In this document: positions 60,341 through 64,000 of the stretch, in pieces | Position numbering within the stretch: position 1 is the stretch's first letter | Layout of the letters: every line of letters starts with the position of its first letter | Assembly: GCA_947044405.1 (NCBI GenBank) | Contig: CAMRHE010001069.1 | Coordinates: 173,151 to 237,150 of the forward strand | Source: Leptodactylus fallax | Lineage: Eukaryota > Chordata > Amphibia > Anura > Leptodactylidae | DNA: 64,000 nucleotides | Direction of reading: 5' to 3' | Notes under the pieces: model-generated | What the model saw: only the letters and a program-made list of their open reading frames with translations | Database searches by the model: none | What the model was told of the DNA's origin: nothing | Translations under genes and position numbers: made by a program

Positions 60341-63300
60341 GGATACTTAGTAGTATAGAGGATCTGTCCTCTCTCCTGTGTGGTGTAGTATATAGAGGAT
60401 CTGTCCTCTCTCCTGTGCGGTGTAGTATATAGAGGATCTGTCCTCTCTCCTGTGTGGTGTAGTATATAGAGGATCTGTCCCCTCTCCTGTGTGGTGTAGT
60501 ATATAGAGGATCTGTCCTGTGTGGTGTAGTATATAGAGGATCTGTCCTGTGTGGTGTAGTATATAGAGGATCTGTCCTCTCTCCTGTGTGGTGTAATATA
60601 TAGACGATCTGTCCTCTCTCCTGTGTGGTGTAGTATATAGAGGATCTGTCCTGTGTGGTGTAGTATATAGAGGATCTGTCCTGTGTGGTGTAGTATATAG
60701 AGGATCTGTCCTCTCTCCTGTGTGGTGTAGTATATAGAGGATCTGTCCTGTGTGGTGTAGTATATAGAGGATCTGTCCTGTGTGGTGTAGTATATAGAGG
60801 ATCTGTCCTCTCTCCTGTGTGGTGTAGTATATAGAGGATCTGTCCTCTCTCCTGTGTGGTGTAGTATATAGAGGATCTCTCCCTCTCTCTCCTGTGTGGT
60901 GTAGTATATAGAGGATCTGTCCTCTCTCTCCTGTGTGGTGTAGTATATAGAGGATCTGTCCTCTCTCCTGTGTGGTGTAGTATATAAAGGATCTGTCCTC
61001 TCTCCTGTGTGGTGTAGTATATAGAGGATCTGTCCTGTGTGGTGTAGTATATAGAGGATCTGTCCTCTCTCCTGTGTGGTGTAGTATATAGAGGATCTGT
61101 CCTGTGTGGTGTATATAGAGGATCTGTCCGCTCTCTCCTGTGTGGTGTAGTATATAGAGGATCTGTCCTCTCTCCTGTGCGGTGTAGTATATAGAGGATC
61201 TGTCCTCTCTCCTGTATGGTGTAGTATATAGAGGATCTGTCCTCTCTCCTGTGTGGTGTAGTATATAGAGGATCTGTCCTGTGTGGTGTAGTATATAGAG
61301 GATCTGTCCTGTGTGGTGTAGTATATAGAGGATCTGTCCTGTGTGGTGTAGTATATAGAGGATCTGTCCTCTCTCTCCTGTGTGGTGTAGTATATAGAGG
61401 ATCTGTCCCTCCCTGTTGGTGTAGTATATAGAGGATCTGTCCTCTCTCCTGTGCGGTGTAGTATATAGAGGATCTGTCCTCTCTCCTGTATGGTGTAGTA
61501 TATAGAGGATCTGTCCTCTCTCCTGTGTGGTGTAGTATATAGAGGATCTGTCCTGTGTGTTGTAGTATATAGAGGATCTGTCCTCTCTCCTGTGCGGTGT
61601 AGTATATAGAGGATCTGTCCTCTCTCCTGTGTGGTGTAGTATATAGAGGATCTGTCCTGTGTGGTGTAGTATATAGAGGATCTGTCCTGTGTGGTGTAGT
61701 ATATAGAGGATCTGTCCTCTCTCCTGTGTGGTGTAGTATATAGAGGATCTGTCCTGTGTGGTGTAGTATATAGAGGATCTGTCCTGTGTGGTGTAGTATA
61801 TAGAGGATCTGTCCTGTGTGGTGTAGTATATAGAGGATCTGTCCTCTCTCCTGTGTGGTGTAGTATATAGAGGATCTGTCCTCTATCCTGTGTGGTGTAG
61901 TATATAGAGGATCTGTCCTCTCTCCTGTGTGGTGTAGTATATAGAGGATCTGTCCTGTGCGGTGTAGTATATAAAGGATCTGTCCCTCCTGCGGTGTAGT
62001 ATTAGAGGATCTGTCCTCTCTCCTGTGCGGTGTAGTATATAGAGGATCTGTCCTCTCTCCTGTGCGGTGTAGTATATAGAGGATCTGTCCTCTCTCCTGT
62101 GTGGTGTAGTATATAGAGGATCTGTCCTCTCTCCTTTGTGGTGTAGTATATAGAGGATCTGTCCTCTCTCCTGTGTGGTGTAGTATATAGAGGATCTGTC
62201 CTGTGTGGTGTAGTATATAGAGGATCTGTCCTGTGTGGTGTAGTATATAGAGGATCTGTCCTCTCTCCTGTGAGGTGTAGTATATAGAGGATCTGTCCTG
62301 TGTGGTGTAGTATATAGAGGATCTGTTATCTCTCCTGTGTGGTGTAGTATATAGAGGATCTGTCCTGTGTGGTGTAGTATATAGAGGATCTGTCCTCTCT
62401 CCTGTGTGGTGTAGTATATAGAGGATCTCTCCTGTGTGGTGTAGTATATAGAGGATCTGTCCTCTCTCCTGTGTGGTGTAGTATATAGAGGATCTGTCCT
62501 CTCTCCTGTGCGGTGTAGTATATAGAGGATCTGTCCTCTCTCCTGTGCGGTGTAGTATATAGAGGATCTGTCCTCTCTCCTGTGCGGTGTAGTATATAGA
62601 GGATCTGTCCTCTCTCCTGTGTGGTGTAGTATATAGAGGATCTGTCCTCTCTCCTGTGCGGTGTAGTATATAGAGGATCTGTCCTCTCTCCTGTGCGGTG
62701 TAGTATATAGAGGATCTGTCCTCTCTCCTGTGTGGTGTAGTATATAGAGGATCTGTCCTCTCTCCTGTGTGGTGTAGTATATAGAGGATCTGTCCCCTCT
62801 CCTGTGCGGTGTAGTATATAGAGGATCTGTCCCCTCTCCTGTGCGGTGTAGTATATAGAGGATCTGTCCTCTCTCCTGTGTGGTGTAGTATATAGAGGAT
62901 CTGTCCTCTCTCTCCTGTGTGGTGTAGCATATAGAGGATCTGTCCTCTCTCTCCTGTGTGGTGCAGTATATAGAGGATCTGTCCCTCTCTCCTGTGTGGT
63001 GTAGTATATAGAGGATCTGTCCTCTCTCCTGTGTGGTGTAGTATATAGAGGATCTGTCCTCTCTCCTGTGTGGTGTAGTATATAGAGGACCTGTCCTCTC
63101 TCCTGTGCGGTGTAGTATATAGAGGATCTGTCCTGTCTCTCCTGTGTGGTGTAGTATATAGAGGATCTGTCATCTCTCCTGTGTGGTGTAGTATATAGAG
63201 GATCTGTCCTCTCTCCTGTGTGGTGTAGTATATAGAGGATCTGTCCTTTCTCTCCTGTGTGGTATAGTATATAGAGGATCTGTCCTCTCTCTCCTGTGTG

Positions 63301-64000
63301 GTGTAGTATATAGAGGATCTGTCCTCTCTCCTGTGTGGTGTAGTATATAGAGGATCTGTCCTCTTTCCTGTGTGGTGTAGTATATAGAGGATCTGTGCTG
63401 TGTGGTGTAGTATATAGAGGATCTGTCCTGTGTGGTGTAGTATATAGAGGATCTGTCCTCTCTCCTGTGTGGTGTAGTATATAGAGGATGTGTCCTCTCT
63501 CTCCTGTGTGGTGTAGTATATAGAGGATCTGTCCTGTGTGGTGTAGTATATAGAGGATCTGTCTTCTCTCCTGTGTGGTGTAGTATATAGAGGATCTGTC
63601 CTGTGCGGTGTAGTATATAGAGGATCTCTCCTGCGTGGTGTAGTATATAGAGGATCTGTCCTCTCTCCTGTGCGGTGAAGTATATAGAGGATCTGTCCTC
63701 TCTCCTGTGTGGTGTAGTATATAGAGAATCTGTCCTCTCTCCTGTGTGGTGTAGTATATACAGGATCTGTCCTCTCTCCTGTGTGGTGTAGTATATAGAG
63801 GATCTGTCCTCTCTCCTGCGTGGTGTAGTATATAGAGGATCTGTCCTCTCTCCTGCGTGGTGTAGTATATAGAGGATCTGTCCTCTCTCTCCTGTGTTGT
63901 GTAGTATATAGAGGATCTCTCCTGTGTGGTGCAGTATATAGAGGATCTGTCCTCTCTCCTGTGTGGTGTAGTATATAGAGGATCTGTCCTCTCTCTCCTG
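60341..64000. repeat. 30/37-bp satellite, extends past the window
   Basis: Roughly 100 monomers of GTGTGGTGTAGTATATAGAG plus GATCTGTCCT. The 37-bp form has an extra CTCTCTC-type heptamer compared with the 30-bp form, and a 39-bp form has one more CT. Short and long forms alternate irregularly. On the minus strand all three frames are nearly stop-free, giving a 946-codon frame (60333-63173) that I treat as a product of the repeat, not a gene. The right boundary is outside the window. Confidence 0.97.

Noticed and set aside
60333..63173. 946-codon open frame on the minus strand
   Set aside because: It is built entirely of satellite monomers. Frame length follows from the absence of stops in the monomer, and parallel frames are also open. 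Not a gene.

Overview
The window is about 64 kb of vertebrate intergenic DNA with no host protein-coding gene that I can support. Its repeats point to an anuran amphibian. They include MITEs with TTAA target sites and TTAAAGG ends (the style of the T2 family described from Xenopus), several Tc1/mariner families with long flanking inverted repeats, hAT MITEs with 8-bp target duplications, L2/CR1-type LINEs with frog-style 3' tails, and a very abundant foldback element (called A here). This is an inference from family character. I could not run a database search.

Layout. 1-3.8 kb: AT-rich spacer, a retroposon tail and a foldback A copy with a nested hAT MITE. 3.8-8.0 kb: a 49-bp minisatellite that switches orientation and is split by a 2.8-kb piggyBac element with a nearly complete transposase. 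8.4-13.4 kb: TTAA MITEs, a 400-460-bp tandem repeat broken by a truncated Tc1, and a Tc1 relic. 14.9-19.6 kb: two copies of a TTAA element, a hAT MITE, a (TATC)n tract and a LINE end. 19.6-23.6 kb: foldback A copies and element C, which carries a CCAAT/TATA promoter-like block. 23.7-26.6 kb: a Tc1 element split by an L2 LINE. 27-34 kb: more foldback A copies, a hAT element with a perfect target duplication enclosing a 31-bp minisatellite, and a 46-bp minisatellite. 34-39 kb: two stretches that look like conserved non-coding elements and a second Tc1 of the 23.7-kb family. 39.6-44.2 kb: foldback A, foldback B grading into the 49-bp minisatellite, then a 97-bp tandem array. 44.8-54.2 kb: foldback A copies, a Tc1 with 265-bp inverted repeats, a further conserved-looking block at 49.4-50.0 kb, and a Tc1 with a 277-codon transposase reading frame. 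55.6-58.6 kb: a solo LTR with a perfect 5-bp target duplication, a LINE 3' part and a tRNA-derived SINE. 58.9-64 kb: foldback B and A, then at least 3.6 kb of a 30/37-bp satellite that runs off the window.

The main theme is interaction between mobile elements and tandem repeats. The 49-bp minisatellite monomer is the end sequence of foldback B, and one array still grades out of a B arm. Elements are repeatedly nested: piggyBac in minisatellite, hAT in hAT, L2 in Tc1, MITE in LTR, and foldback A in a TTAA MITE. Every transposase is damaged. The piggyBac one keeps all three catalytic aspartates and is broken only by the length of one A tract. The single-copy blocks near 26.9, 34.4, 37.1 and 49.7 kb, rich in homeodomain-type motifs, are the best candidates for host function, possibly distant enhancers of a gene outside the window.
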